A stretch of 64,000 nt of DNA from an uncultured Chloroflexota bacterium (GTDB lineage Bacteria; Chloroflexota; Limnocylindria; Limnocylindrales; CSP1-4), in assembly GCA_903822495.1 (NCBI GenBank), contig CAIJPD010000054.1, forward strand, positions 1-64,000. Direction: 5' to 3'. The translations under genes were made by a program, and so were the position numbers. Below the pieces are notes generated by a model. It made no database searches. It saw only the letters and a program-made list of their open reading frames with translations, and was not told the DNA's origin. Shown here one piece after another: positions 1 through 8,270 of the stretch. The first letter of the stretch is position 1. Every line of letters begins with the position of its first letter.

Positions 1-41
1 CGCTCCGGCGCTCCGCTGCGGCGCTCCCGCTCGCCGACCGC

Positions 42-47
42 TACGCT
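42..47 (+). promoter_or_regulatory. -10 element TACGCT of a leaderless promoter (VOC gene)
   Basis: TACGCT ends 6 nt before the ATG at 54. A transcript starting about 7 nt after the hexamer would begin at or next to the start codon, and no Shine-Dalgarno is present. The same arrangement recurs at ten other genes in the window. Confidence 0.5.
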
Positions 48-53
48 CCGGGC

Positions 54-908
54 ATGCTGCAGGGGATCGACCACCTCGTCATCGCCGTCCCGGACCTCGA
101 CGCGGCCGCCCACACGCTGGAGCGCGAGCTGGGCATCACGATTGGGCCCGGCGGCCGCCACGATCGGTGGGGCACGCTGAACCGCCTGGGCTGGCTGGGC
201 GACACCTACCTGGAGCTGATCGGCGTCTTCGATGAGGCGCTGGCGAGAGGCTCGTGGATCGGCAGGCCGACCGTGGAGCTGCTCGAGCGGGGCCAAGGGC
301 TCGTCACCTTCGTCCTGGCGACCGACGCGCTGGAGTCCGACGCGGACCTGCTGCGGGCGCGCGGCGCAGGCCTGGGTGCGGTGATGCCGGGCGAGCGACT
401 GCGGCCCGATGGCCGAACGGTGCGCTGGACGCTGGCGGGTCCGCCCGCCCTCGGGCCCACGGCGCCATTCCTGATTGAGCACGATGCGACCGCCGCCGAA
501 TGGACGCCCGCCGAGCGGGCAGAGCGGGCGGGCCAGGTCCATCCGGCCGGCGGCCCCGTGCGGCTCGAGGCGCTGGAGTTGCCGGTCGACGACGTCAACT
601 GGGCATTCCAGTCGCTCCTCCGGGTCGCCGGGCTGCGTTTCCGACCATCGCTGGCTGGTCGCGGGGCGCGTGACGCAGATGTCGGCCGGCAGATCGTGCG
701 GATCCTGCCGCGTGCCGCGGTGCCGCGTGCCGCGGTGCCGCGTGCCGCGGTGCCGCGTGCCGCGGGCGAAGGCGACGGATCGGGTGCCGCGGTGCCGCAT
801 ACCGTAGGCCAAGGCGCCGTATCGGCGGTGGTCCGCCTGGCCGGTCCCGACCTGCCCGACCGAACCGTCGACGCCCTCGGGTGCCGCTGGATCCTGCGAC
901 CCGGCTGA
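54..908 (+). CDS. VOC-superfamily (glyoxalase-like) protein
   Basis: A 284-residue protein that opens with the typical vicinal-oxygen-chelate start GIDHLVIAVPDLDAA and continues with a substrate-side strand (DTYLELIGVFD), as in Glyoxalase_3-like proteins. These proteins use one or two beta-alpha-beta-beta-beta modules to bind a metal or small substrate; the substrate here cannot be told. The first module covers residues 1-140 and a second, degenerate one (LEALELPVDDVNWAFQSLL) starts near 170. A low-complexity PRAAV repeat near residues 219-238 interrupts the second module. The C-terminus LGCRWILRPG is nearly repeated by an orphan fragment about 250 bp downstream. ATG 54 was chosen for the -10 placed 6 nt upstream and the intact fold start. 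Confidence 0.75.
   Translation: MLQGIDHLVIAVPDLDAAAHTLERELGITIGPGGRHDRWGTLNRLGWLGDTYLELIGVFDEALARGSWIGRPTVELLERGQGLVTFVLATDALESDADLLRARGAGLGAVMPGERLRPDGRTVRWTLAGPPALGPTAPFLIEHDATAAEWTPAERAERAGQVHPAGGPVRLEALELPVDDVNWAFQSLLRVAGLRFRPSLAGRGARDADVGRQIVRILPRAAVPRAAVPRAAVPRAAGEGDGSGAAVPHTVGQGAVSAVVRLAGPDLPDRTVDALGCRWILRPG
708..766 (+). repeat. 15-bp tandem repeat inside the VOC gene
   Basis: Four near-perfect copies of CCGCGTGCCGCGGTG (the last one incomplete) keep the frame and encode repeated Pro-Arg-Ala-Ala-Val. Each unit contains the palindrome CCGCGG. A partial GTGCCGCGGTGCCGC copy follows at about 783. Slippage expansion within a linker is the likely origin. Confidence 0.9.
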
Positions 909-914
909 TTGGGC

Positions 915-938
915 GCGGCGCCACGAAGGTCGCGCCGC
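915..938 (+). terminator. Hairpin after the VOC gene
   Basis: GCGGCGC and GCGCCGC form a 7-bp stem around a 10-nt loop, starting 7 nt after the stop codon. No T-run follows, so it is a weak factor-independent terminator at best. Confidence 0.35.
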
Positions 939-1117
939 TCGTCACCAAATGACCACCCCCATGGCATTGGGCGAGGCTGTCGCGGGCTCGACTGCCGGTT
1001 CGGGTGCCAGGACCGCCGAAGTTAGCCTTGGTCAGTTAAGTCCTGCGGTCAACGCCGCGATACCAAGCGCAGACCGGCTGCGATGCTGTCCAATGCCATC
1101 CCGGTGGGAATCTGGGG

Positions 1118-1159
1118 GTGGACCTGCTGGGCTGCCGCTGGGTGCTGCGGCCCGGCTGA
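1118..1159 (+). pseudogene. Remnant of a duplicated VOC C-terminus
   Basis: The 909-1201 stretch holds no intact gene. It does contain an in-frame tail, VDLLGCRWVLRPG followed by TGA, that matches the last residues of the VOC protein at 54-908 (VDALGCRWILRPG, stop) with silent and conservative changes at DNA level. Upstream of this tail the similarity fades within a few codons and no start is evident. The simplest reading is that a second VOC copy once lay here and decayed or was deleted. A short chance match is less likely because the stop position also coincides. Confidence 0.6.
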
Positions 1160-1201
1160 CCGAGGCGTTCGGCCCGGCGGCGTTCGGCCGGGGCGTTGCC
1201 G

Positions 1202-1753
1202 TCAGGCCTTGGGCCGAAGCACCTCCACGCGGTCACCGGGCCGGACCGATCCCTCCAGCAGCACCCGCGCGTACCAGCGCGCGTCCGCCGGGTAACGCTC
1301 GTGCGAGATGCGCGAGATGTCGCCCTCGATGAACCAGCGCGCGTTGTTCTTGCACGGCGCGGTGGGACCCGTCAGCTCGATGAGCAGGCCGTCGTCGCCG
1401 ACCGACAGCGTGTCGCCCTCCCGGAGCGCCGCCCAGTCCAGCCCCTCCACCGTCACGTTCTCGCCGTACGCCCCCGGGAACGCCTCGTGGCCATCGGCCG
1501 CCACCCGCGCGATCGCCTCGACCGCATACAGGCAGACGGCGCGGTCGGGTCCGCCGTGGATGTGCGGGGGCGCCTTGTGCCCATCGCCCTCCAGTCCCAG
1601 CGGGCCCACCCACGCTCGTTCGACGGGCAACTTGGGGACGCCGCCCGGGCTGGACACGCTCACCTGGATCACGCGGCCGGCCCCACCACCGTGGTGGCCG
1701 GGCGCCCCGGCGGCAACAGCGAGAGACGGGTCGGGCGGCAGCTGATCGCGCAT
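1202..1753 (-). CDS. MOSC domain-containing protein
   Basis: A 183-residue single-domain MOSC (molybdenum cofactor sulfurase C-terminal) protein. Family features are GRVIQVSVSSPGGVPK near residue 26, the GDGH loop, GAYGENVTVEGLDW, and the conserved cysteine in PCKNNARWF. Stand-alone bacterial MOSC proteins bind or transfer Mo cofactor or sulfur and are often linked to detoxifying reductions; the partner is unknown here and no molybdoenzyme lies in the window. Length is typical of the YiiM-like short type. ATG 1753 is preceded by TAGACT 6 nt upstream on the minus strand, which suggests a leaderless transcript. It diverges from the regulator at 1799. Confidence 0.88.
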   Translation of the reverse strand: MRDQLPPDPSLAVAAGAPGHHGGGAGRVIQVSVSSPGGVPKLPVERAWVGPLGLEGDGHKAPPHIHGGPDRAVCLYAVEAIARVAADGHEAFPGAYGENVTVEGLDWAALREGDTLSVGDDGLLIELTGPTAPCKNNARWFIEGDISRISHERYPADARWYARVLLEGSVRPGDRVEVLRPKA

Positions 1754-1759
1754 CGCCGG

Positions 1760-1765
1760 AGTCTA
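1760..1765 (-). promoter_or_regulatory. -10 element TAGACT of a leaderless promoter (MOSC gene)
   Basis: Read on the minus strand, TAGACT ends 6 nt before the ATG at 1753. Only about 18 bp separate it from the opposing -10 at 1784-1789, so the two divergent promoters overlap and could be co-regulated by the GbsR-like protein. Confidence 0.55.
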
Positions 1766-1783
1766 CCGGGATGGGGTGGGTGC

Positions 1784-1789
1784 TAGCAT
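1784..1789 (+). promoter_or_regulatory. -10 element TAGCAT of a leaderless promoter (regulator gene)
   Basis: TAGCAT ends 9 nt before ATG 1799 and there is no purine-rich ribosome site in between. Confidence 0.45.
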
Positions 1790-1798
1790 CGATCCCCA

Positions 1799-2542
1799 AT
1801 GATCGAGAGCCCCATGACCGATCAGGCCGACGGCCCCGACGACGCCTCGCGGGCAGAGCGCATCCGCCGCCGCCTGGCCGACGCGTGGGGCGAGATGGGC
1901 GCCGCGTGGGGGATCGCCCCCGCCATCGCCCGCGTCCACGCGTACCTGATGGCGCGCCAGGAGCCACTCACCGAACGCGAGGTCCGCGAGGCCCTCGGGC
2001 TCAGCCACCGGGCCGCCAGCCTGGCCCTCGCCGAGGCCGAAGCCTGGGGGCTGGTGGAGCGTGTCGCCGAGTCGCGCCGCGTGGGACGCCGGGGGCCGGC
2101 CGGGGCCGCCTACCAGGCCATCGGCGATCACTGGCGGTGGTTCGGCAGGGTGGTCGCGGAGCGCAAGGTGCGTGAGGGCGACCCCATCGTCACCGTCCTG
2201 GAGCAGAGCCTGGCCGAGACGCTGGCGGCCCTGGTCCGCCAGCCCGGCGATCCGGACCTCGTCCGGCTGCGTGACTGGCTCTCCACGTTCCTCGTCTTCG
2301 TCCGCCTCTTCGACCGCGCGGTGGGCCTGGTGAGCCGCCTGGAGCCCACCCAGCTGGAGCGCGCCGTGCGCCTGCTGGGTGACGTGCCGGACGAGACCGT
2401 GATCCGGTTGGTCCGCCTCCTGGAGGGCCTCCCGGACGAGGACGTGCTGGGCCTCGTGGAGGCGCTCAGCCACCTCTCGCCCGGCGCGGCCCGGCGGGCC
2501 ACGACGCTCATGTCGGGGGTGGTCCGGACCCTGTCCCGCTGA
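1799..2542 (+). CDS. GbsR/MarR-like winged-helix transcriptional regulator
   Basis: A 247-residue protein. Residues about 20-110 form a winged helix-turn-helix resembling GbsR/MarR regulators: [19 protein letters not shown], then [21 protein letters not shown] as the recognition region, then a wing [18 protein letters not shown]. The remaining 130 residues are helical and leucine-rich, with two similar segments ([23 protein letters not shown] and related), and may serve for dimerisation. GbsR-type proteins repress osmoprotectant genes in Bacillus, but the target here is unknown; the divergent MOSC gene is the obvious candidate. A second in-frame ATG lies at 1814. Confidence 0.75.
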   Translation: MIESPMTDQADGPDDASRAERIRRRLADAWGEMGAAWGIAPAIARVHAYLMARQEPLTEREVREALGLSHRAASLALAEAEAWGLVERVAESRRVGRRGPAGAAYQAIGDHWRWFGRVVAERKVREGDPIVTVLEQSLAETLAALVRQPGDPDLVRLRDWLSTFLVFVRLFDRAVGLVSRLEPTQLERAVRLLGDVPDETVIRLVRLLEGLPDEDVLGLVEALSHLSPGAARRATTLMSGVVRTLSR

Positions 2543-2578
2543 CCGGGTCCCGACCGCGGGATTCCGGGGTCGCCGTGC

Positions 2579-2584
2579 CATAAT
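2579..2584 (+). promoter_or_regulatory. Putative -10 element CATAAT upstream of pdxS
   Basis: CATAAT is the most consensus-like -10 hexamer in the 133-bp gap before pdxS. Transcription would start near 2591 and leave a leader of about 85 nt. Confidence 0.4.
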
Positions 2585-2675
2585 CGCGGGAGCGACCTGG
2601 CCGGCCCCACGGATTGCGCTGCCCCGGAGCACGGGGCGCCGGCCACCCGCCAGCGTGTCGGAGAGCCCACAACCC

Positions 2676-3560
2676 ATGACCGAGACATCCACCTGGGCCA
2701 CCAAGAAGGGCCTCGCCCAGATGCTCAAGGGCGGCGTCATCATGGACGTCGTCACGCCTGAGCAGGCCCGCATCGCCGAGGACGCCGGCGCCGTCGCCGT
2801 GATGGCCCTGGAGCGCGTCCCATCCGACATCCGCGCCGCGGGCGGCGTCGCGCGCATGTCGGACCCCTCGATGATCGAGGGGATCATGGCGGCGGTGAGC
2901 ATCCCGGTCATGGCCAAGGCACGGATCGGGCACTTCGTGGAGGCGCAGGTCCTCCAGGCCCTGGGCGTCGACTACATCGACGAGTCGGAGGTCCTGACCC
3001 CGGCCGACGAGGTCAACCACATCGACAAGCACGCCTTCCCGGTGCCGTTCGTGTGCGGCTGCCGGAACCTCGGCGAGGCGCTCCGGCGCATCAACGAGGG
3101 CGCCGCGATGATGCGGACCAAGGGCGAGGCCGGCACGGGCAACGTGGTGGAGGCCGTCCGCCAGCTGCGTGACGTGCTGGCGGCCATCCGGCGCCTCCAG
3201 GGCATGCGCGAGGACGAACTGTTCGTCGCCGCCAAGGAGCTCCAGGCCCCGTACGAGCTGGTCAGGCAGATCGCGGCGGAGGGCAAGCTCCCCGTCGTCA
3301 ACTTCGTGGCCGGCGGCATCTCCACCCCGTCGGACGCCGCGCTCGTCATGCAGCTGGGCGCCGAGGGCGTGTTCGTGGGCTCCGGCATCTTCAAGAGCGA
3401 GGATCCGGCCCGGATGGCCAACGCCATCGTCCAGGCCACCACCCATTTCGACGATGCCAGGATCATCGCCGAGGTCTCCAAGGGCCTCGGTGCGCCGATG
3501 CGCGGCATCGCCATGGAATCGATCCCCGAATCGGAGCGATTTGCCGTCCGAGGCTGGTAG
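2676..3560 (+). CDS. pdxS: Pyridoxal 5'-phosphate synthase subunit PdxS
   Basis: PdxS builds PLP from ribose 5-phosphate, glyceraldehyde 3-phosphate and ammonia supplied by PdxT (DXP-independent route, cytosolic 12-mer). With ATG 2676 the protein has 294 residues and the catalytic residues fall at the numbers known for Bacillus PdxS: Asp24 (GGVIMD), Lys81 ([12 protein letters not shown]) and Lys149 ([10 protein letters not shown]). This numbering is why ATG 2676 is preferred over the in-frame GTG at 2655. The (beta/alpha)8 core is complete up to [10 protein letters not shown]. pdxT follows after 31 bp, so both subunits are likely co-transcribed. Confidence 0.97.
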   Translation: MTETSTWATKKGLAQMLKGGVIMDVVTPEQARIAEDAGAVAVMALERVPSDIRAAGGVARMSDPSMIEGIMAAVSIPVMAKARIGHFVEAQVLQALGVDYIDESEVLTPADEVNHIDKHAFPVPFVCGCRNLGEALRRINEGAAMMRTKGEAGTGNVVEAVRQLRDVLAAIRRLQGMREDELFVAAKELQAPYELVRQIAAEGKLPVVNFVAGGISTPSDAALVMQLGAEGVFVGSGIFKSEDPARMANAIVQATTHFDDARIIAEVSKGLGAPMRGIAMESIPESERFAVRGW

Positions 3561-3585
3561 GCACACGCCCGCGGGCGGGGTTGCT

Positions 3586-3645
3586 GCGCCGATGACGGCG
3601 GCGCCGATGTCGGCGGCGTCGATGTCGGCGGCGTCGATGGCCGCT
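3586..3645 (+). repeat. 15-bp repeat carrying four in-frame ATG codons at the start of pdxT
   Basis: Four degenerate 15-bp units of the form GCGNCGATGNCGGCG give in-frame ATGs at 3592, 3607, 3622 and 3637. They would encode MTAAP-MSAAS-MSAAS-MAAAP in front of the conserved PdxT start. Confidence 0.85.
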
Positions 3646-4314
3646 GCGCCGGGGACGCCCGTGCGGATCGGGGTCCTCGCCCTGCAGGGCGCGTTCCGCG
3701 AGCACCTGGAGACCCTCGCCGGGATCGGCGTCCAGGGAGTGCCGGTCCGGCTGCCCCGCGACCTGGCCGGGATCGCCGGCCTGATCCTCCCGGGCGGCGA
3801 GAGCACCACCATCCGGCGCCTCATCGCCCGCTGGGAGCTCCGCGGGCCGCTGCTGGACTTCGCCGCGAGCGGCGCACCCATGTTCGGGACATGCGCCGGG
3901 TTGATCGTGCTGGCACGGGAGATCGCGGGCGGGGAGGAGCCCATCCTCCCGCTCATGGACGTGACCGTGCGGCGCAACGCCTTCGGGCGCCAGCTGGACT
4001 CGTTCGAGACGGACCTGGCGGTCCCGGTCCTGGGCGACACCCCGGTCCACGGCGTCTTCATCCGCGCCCCCGTCATCGAACGAGTGGGGCCGGACGTCGA
4101 GGTCCTGGCGAGGCTGGACGATGGCCGGGTGGTGGCCGTCCGGGAGCGGAACCTGCTGGGCACCGCGTTCCATCCGGAGCTCGCGGGCGAGACGCGCTTC
4201 CATCGCCTGATCGCCACCATGGCGGCCGAGCACCGGGACCGGGCCGATGGATCCGGCCACCGCCTGCAGGCCACCCGCGGGGGCGCTGCCGCCGGGTCGA
4301 GCAGCGCGGCATGA
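3592..4314 (+). CDS. pdxT: Pyridoxal 5'-phosphate synthase glutaminase subunit PdxT
   Basis: Class I-type glutaminase that hydrolyses glutamine and channels ammonia to PdxS. Visible landmarks are IGVLALQGAFREHL, the PGGESTTIRRL oxyanion motif, the nucleophile cysteine in MFGTCAGL, and the His/Glu pair in FHPEL. From ATG 3592 the product is 240 residues. From GTG 3661 (VRIGVLALQG) it is 217 residues with the nucleophile at Cys78, close to the usual family length, so the repeat-encoded first 23 residues may be an extension or untranslated. The C-terminus is about 20 residues longer than usual. The stop overlaps the next start (ATGA). Confidence 0.95.
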   Translation: MTAAPMSAASMSAASMAAAPGTPVRIGVLALQGAFREHLETLAGIGVQGVPVRLPRDLAGIAGLILPGGESTTIRRLIARWELRGPLLDFAASGAPMFGTCAGLIVLAREIAGGEEPILPLMDVTVRRNAFGRQLDSFETDLAVPVLGDTPVHGVFIRAPVIERVGPDVEVLARLDDGRVVAVRERNLLGTAFHPELAGETRFHRLIATMAAEHRDRADGSGHRLQATRGGAAAGSSSAA

Positions 4315-5363
4315 GGGAGCCACGCATCGGCCGCGCCGCCGGCAAGGTGCGCGCCGCGCGCCTGACGGACCTGCCCGCGCTCGGCGAGCTGTCGCGCCTG
4401 TGCCAGTCGGACAGCCCCGACACGCGCTCCCTTGGCCTGCCGGTGAGCGGGCCGCGGATCGGGATGTTCAGCCTCTTCCGGCTGCCGCTGGGCGCCTTCC
4501 GCCCCAACGACCTGCTGTTCGTCTACGACAACCAGCGGCGGCTGGCCGGCCTGGTCCGCGTGGAGCGCGAGGCGTCGCGCGACGAGTGGACCGTGGTGGA
4601 GCTGGATGCCATCGGCCACCAGGACGCCGGCGACATCCGCTTCCGCCTCGTCCAGCACCTGCTCCGGGACGGCTCCAAGCGCGGCGCGCAGCGATTCCAT
4701 GTCGCGTGTGCGGATGCCGTCGGCAACGTGGAGCTGTTCATGCAGGCGGGGTTCGTGCGCTACGGCGACGAGACGCTCTGGTTCCGTCCGCCCGGCCGGG
4801 CCCTGCCGGTGCCCTGGGTCGAGCGCCAGGCCACGGCCGCCGGGATCAGGCTGGCGGCCCCCACGGATTCCGTGGCGCTGATGCGGCTCTACTCGGCCGT
4901 CACGCCCATGCCCGTTCAGCGCCTGGAGGCCTACCGCCTCTCGGACTGGGAGCGGCACGGGATCAGCCTCCGCCTCCCGCGCAGCTCCCTGGCGCCCATC
5001 CTGCGCTTTGCCGACGTGGAGACGTACGTGCAGGCGGCCCCGGGGGGCGGCAAGGACGGCACCGAGCTGACGGCGCTCGTCCAGCTTGGCGTGGCCAAGG
5101 AGGACCAGCCGCACTATCTCAAGATCATGGCCCGCCCGGAGGTGGACACCGCACCGCTGATGGACTTTGGCCTGGGCGTCATCGCGGCGGCCACGGACCG
5201 ACGCGACCACGGTGTCCTGACGCCCATTCGGACCTACGAGGGACCCACCCCGGGCTGCATGGAGGAGGCCGGCTTCGAGGCAATCGCCACCGTCACGCTT
5301 CTCCTCAAGGAGACCCTCGTCCGCGTCGCCGAGCCGGCACTGGCGCCGGTTGGCGTCCGCTAG
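4311..5363 (+). CDS. GNAT-superfamily N-acetyltransferase-like protein
   Basis: A 350-residue protein with an N-terminal GNAT-like fold: [19 protein letters not shown] is a typical first strand and helix, followed by [15 protein letters not shown] and [17 protein letters not shown], where the acetyl-CoA-binding half ends. The second half ([21 protein letters not shown] onward) looks like a second, degenerate GNAT module. The substrate is unknown. It overlaps pdxT by 4 bp and is followed by the R3H ATPase after 13 bp, so it belongs to the pdxS-tmk run of genes. Confidence 0.7.
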   Translation: MREPRIGRAAGKVRAARLTDLPALGELSRLCQSDSPDTRSLGLPVSGPRIGMFSLFRLPLGAFRPNDLLFVYDNQRRLAGLVRVEREASRDEWTVVELDAIGHQDAGDIRFRLVQHLLRDGSKRGAQRFHVACADAVGNVELFMQAGFVRYGDETLWFRPPGRALPVPWVERQATAAGIRLAAPTDSVALMRLYSAVTPMPVQRLEAYRLSDWERHGISLRLPRSSLAPILRFADVETYVQAAPGGGKDGTELTALVQLGVAKEDQPHYLKIMARPEVDTAPLMDFGLGVIAAATDRRDHGVLTPIRTYEGPTPGCMEEAGFEAIATVTLLLKETLVRVAEPALAPVGVR

Positions 5364-5376
5364 GTTGGAGGACCAC

Positions 5377-7599
5377 GTGAGCTCAGAACCCCGTCAGCGC
5401 GAGTCGATCGACGACCTGGAGGCGCTCCTCGCGGCGCTCCCGCCCGAGATCGTGGCGGCGGTCCACGCCCTGCCCGACAAGGAGAACCTCATCGAGGTCG
5501 TCATCGACCTTGGGCGTCGGCCGGAGGCGCGCTTCCCCAACAGCGAGGTGACGCTCCTGGAGCGCGAGATCACCGAGGCGGACATCGCCCACGTGGTCGA
5601 GCACATCGGCCTGTTCGGGGACGACAACCGCGCGGGCATCGAGCGAACGCTCCACCGGATCAGCGCCATCCGGAACCGGACCGGCAAGGTCGTGGGGCTG
5701 ACCTGCCGCATCGGGCGCGCCGTGTACGGGACCATCGAGATCATCAACGACTTCGTGGAGTCCGGGAAGAGCATCCTGATCATGGGGCGCCCGGGCATCG
5801 GCAAGACCACCATGCTGCGCGAGGCGGCCCGCGTCCTGGCCGACGACCTGGGCAAGCGCGTGGTGGTCGTCGACACCTCCAACGAGATCGCCGGCGACGG
5901 CGACATCCCGCACCCGGCCATTGGCAAGGCGCGCCGGATGCAGGTCCGGACGCCGTCGCTGCAGCACGAGGTGATGATCGAGGCGGTGGAGAACCACATG
6001 CCCCAGGTCATCGTCATCGACGAGATCGGGACGGAGCTGGAGGCCCAGGCCGCCCGGACCATCGCCGAGCGCGGCGTCCAGCTGATCGGGACGGCGCACG
6101 GCAACAACCTCGACAACCTGATGCTCAACCCCACCCTCTCCGACCTGATCGGCGGGATCCAGAGCGTGACCCTGGGCGACGAGGAGGCGCGCCGCCGCCG
6201 GACGCAGAAGAGCGTCCTGGAGCGCAAGGCGCCGCCCACGTTCGACGTGATCATCGAGATCCAGGACCGTGAACGGGTCCTGACCCACGCCGACGTCGGC
6301 GAGACGGTGGACGCCATGCTGCGCGGCGACCCGGTCGCCCCGGAGTTGCGCTGGCGCGACGATGAGGGGGTCCACCGGACGCAGTCCCGGCCCAAGCCGT
6401 CTCCCCGGGACCAGGTCGGAGCCGAGCGCTTCGCCGGTCTGGTCGGGCAGGGTGGCTGGCGGACCGAGCCCGGCTGGCGCGGGGACGGCAGCAGCTATCG
6501 CGGCGGCAACTATCGCGACACCGGCTATCGCGACGCGGGGGGCCGTGACGGCGAGCGCGGGGCGGCACGACCCGGGTATCGGCCCGGCGCGGCCGGCGGC
6601 TGGCGCCCGGGACGGAACGCCACGATGCCCGGCGAGCGCTTCGCATCGCCGCCAGGACCCACGCCGCGAACCGGCGGGGCGGCCGGCGGCAGCGGCGCAC
6701 GTGAGGTCCGTGAGAGCTCGCGCGGCGATGCCGGCTCCGAAGGGGGCCCCACAGGGGGCCCCACCGGCGCGTTCACCTCGGCGGCAGCAGGCCAGTCACG
6801 GTCGGCGCCCACTTCGTGGCTCGGCGGTGACGGCCCGTTCGTGGCCGGCGAGATTGCGGACCGTGGTCCCGTCGAGCGCGGCGCGGGCCCGGTCCCGCCC
6901 GCCCCGCTGCCCCGGGCCCGGGAGACCCGCGAGCTTGAGCGCCAGAAGGCATGGCGCGACCAGGCCGGCCGGACCATCGCGGCCCTGCGGACCGACGAGG
7001 GGACAGCGCCCATCAACTTGGCCGATCTGGACGAAGCGGACCTGGAGGCCGACCTCCTGGGCGACGACGACGACGGTCCGGCGGGCCCCTTCGAACGGCC
7101 CGCGCTCCGCGTCGAGGGGTCCGGATCGCTCCCGACACTCCGGGTGCTCCCGCTGGGGGTGAGCCGGAAGCGCCTGGAGAGCGCCATCCGCGATCTGCAG
7201 CTTCCAGCGCTGATCGCCCGCGACGTCGATGACGCCGACGTGGTCATCACGCTCCGGACCGAGTACCGGACCAAGCCACCCCAGCTCCGGGAGGCCGAGG
7301 AGCGTGCCCTCCCCGTCTATGTCCTCAAGACCAACACCATCCCGCAGATGCAGGCGTCGCTGACCTCCATCTTCTCGCTGGAGCTCGACCCGCGCGAGAT
7401 CGCGCTGCACGAGACGGAAGACGCGATCGGCCTGGTCCTGGAGCAGAGCCAGCCCGTGGAGCTGGCGCCCCAGAACGCGTTCATCCGCCGCCTGCAGCAC
7501 CAGATGGCCGAGCGGGCCAACCTGGTCTCCCGTTCGCGCGGGCGGGAGCCCTATCGCCGGGTCCGCCTCTACCCGGAGGAGGCTCGTCCATGGCGATGA
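5377..7599 (+). CDS. SpoIIIAA/Ycf45-like AAA ATPase with C-terminal R3H domain
   Basis: A 740-residue protein with two conserved ends. Residues about 15-320 match the ring-type ATPase family shared by plastid/cyanobacterial Ycf45 and SpoIIIAA: Walker [10 protein letters not shown] at 137-145, [15 protein letters not shown], and a Walker B-like [13 protein letters not shown]. The C-terminus (about 590-740) includes an R3H-type single-stranded nucleic-acid-binding segment ([21 protein letters not shown]). Between them lie about 230 residues rich in Gly, Arg, Pro and Ser with YRDTGYRD-like repeats, probably disordered. The cellular role of the family outside sporulation is not established. GTG 5377 was chosen because GGAGGA lies at 5367-5372; an in-frame TTG at 5350 would overlap the previous gene. 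Confidence 0.85.
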   Translation: MSSEPRQRESIDDLEALLAALPPEIVAAVHALPDKENLIEVVIDLGRRPEARFPNSEVTLLEREITEADIAHVVEHIGLFGDDNRAGIERTLHRISAIRNRTGKVVGLTCRIGRAVYGTIEIINDFVESGKSILIMGRPGIGKTTMLREAARVLADDLGKRVVVVDTSNEIAGDGDIPHPAIGKARRMQVRTPSLQHEVMIEAVENHMPQVIVIDEIGTELEAQAARTIAERGVQLIGTAHGNNLDNLMLNPTLSDLIGGIQSVTLGDEEARRRRTQKSVLERKAPPTFDVIIEIQDRERVLTHADVGETVDAMLRGDPVAPELRWRDDEGVHRTQSRPKPSPRDQVGAERFAGLVGQGGWRTEPGWRGDGSSYRGGNYRDTGYRDAGGRDGERGAARPGYRPGAAGGWRPGRNATMPGERFASPPGPTPRTGGAAGGSGAREVRESSRGDAGSEGGPTGGPTGAFTSAAAGQSRSAPTSWLGGDGPFVAGEIADRGPVERGAGPVPPAPLPRARETRELERQKAWRDQAGRTIAALRTDEGTAPINLADLDEADLEADLLGDDDDGPAGPFERPALRVEGSGSLPTLRVLPLGVSRKRLESAIRDLQLPALIARDVDDADVVITLRTEYRTKPPQLREAEERALPVYVLKTNTIPQMQASLTSIFSLELDPREIALHETEDAIGLVLEQSQPVELAPQNAFIRRLQHQMAERANLVSRSRGREPYRRVRLYPEEARPWR

Positions 7600-8216
7600 C
7601 CCCGCCCCGCGGCCGGTTCATCACGGTGGACGGCCCCGACGGCGGCGGGAAGACCACCCAGGCGCAACGGCTCGCCGATGCGCTCCGCGCCCGCGGCGCT
7701 CACGTGCTCCTCACCCGCGAGCCCGGCGGCACGCGGCTGGGGGAGCGGGTTCGCAGCATCCTCCTGGACAACGAGACGGGCGTCCACGCGCCCATCGCCG
7801 ATGCGTTGCTGTTCAACGCGGCCCGCGCGCAGCACGTCGCCGAGGTGATCCTCCCCGCGCTGGCCGCCGGCCGAACGGTGATCTGCGCCCGGTATGCGGA
7901 CTCCACGCTGGCCTACCAGGGCTACGGCGGCGGCCTGCCGCTCGACCACCTGCGCCTGATCCAGGTCGCGGCCACGCAGGGCCTGCGCCCGGACCTGACG
8001 ATCCTCCTGGATGTCCCGGCGGAGACGGGGCTGGCCCGCAAGGGGGACGAGCTCACGCGCTTCGAGACCGAGTTCGACCTTGCCTTCCACCGCCGTGTCC
8101 GCGACGGGTTCCTGGCGATCGCGCGCGACGAGCCGGATCGCTACCGGGTCATTGACGCGACGCAGCCAGCCGACGCGGTGTTCGCGCGGGTGCTCGCGGC
8201 GGTCGACGCGAACTAG
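7590..8216 (+). CDS. tmk: Thymidylate kinase
   Basis: Phosphorylates dTMP to dTDP. The 208-residue protein has a P-loop GPDGGGKTT at about 15-23, [14 protein letters not shown] (substrate-binding Arg), the AYQGYG segment and the lid region [12 protein letters not shown]. The usual DR(Y/H) motif reads CARYADST, so the Asp is replaced by Ala while the Arg remains. It overlaps the R3H ATPase by 10 bp and has GGAGGAGG about 8 nt upstream. Family length is normal. Confidence 0.95.
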   Translation: MAMTPPRGRFITVDGPDGGGKTTQAQRLADALRARGAHVLLTREPGGTRLGERVRSILLDNETGVHAPIADALLFNAARAQHVAEVILPALAAGRTVICARYADSTLAYQGYGGGLPLDHLRLIQVAATQGLRPDLTILLDVPAETGLARKGDELTRFETEFDLAFHRRVRDGFLAIARDEPDRYRVIDATQPADAVFARVLAAVDAN

Positions 8217-8270
8217 CGGCCAGGAGCCCCGGTGGGAGGGGCGCTGGCGAGGCGGGCGACGCCGAGCGGG

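Noticed and set aside
949-1332. 127-codon + strand frame between the VOC and MOSC genes
   Set aside because: Low-complexity product, overlaps the MOSC gene antisense, and a VOC remnant lies in another frame.
2508-5210. 900-codon open frame antisense to pdxS, pdxT and the GNAT gene
   Set aside because: Composition is an Arg/His/Gly/Asp-rich shadow of GC-rich coding DNA, with no domain and no promoter; the + strand genes have clear motifs.
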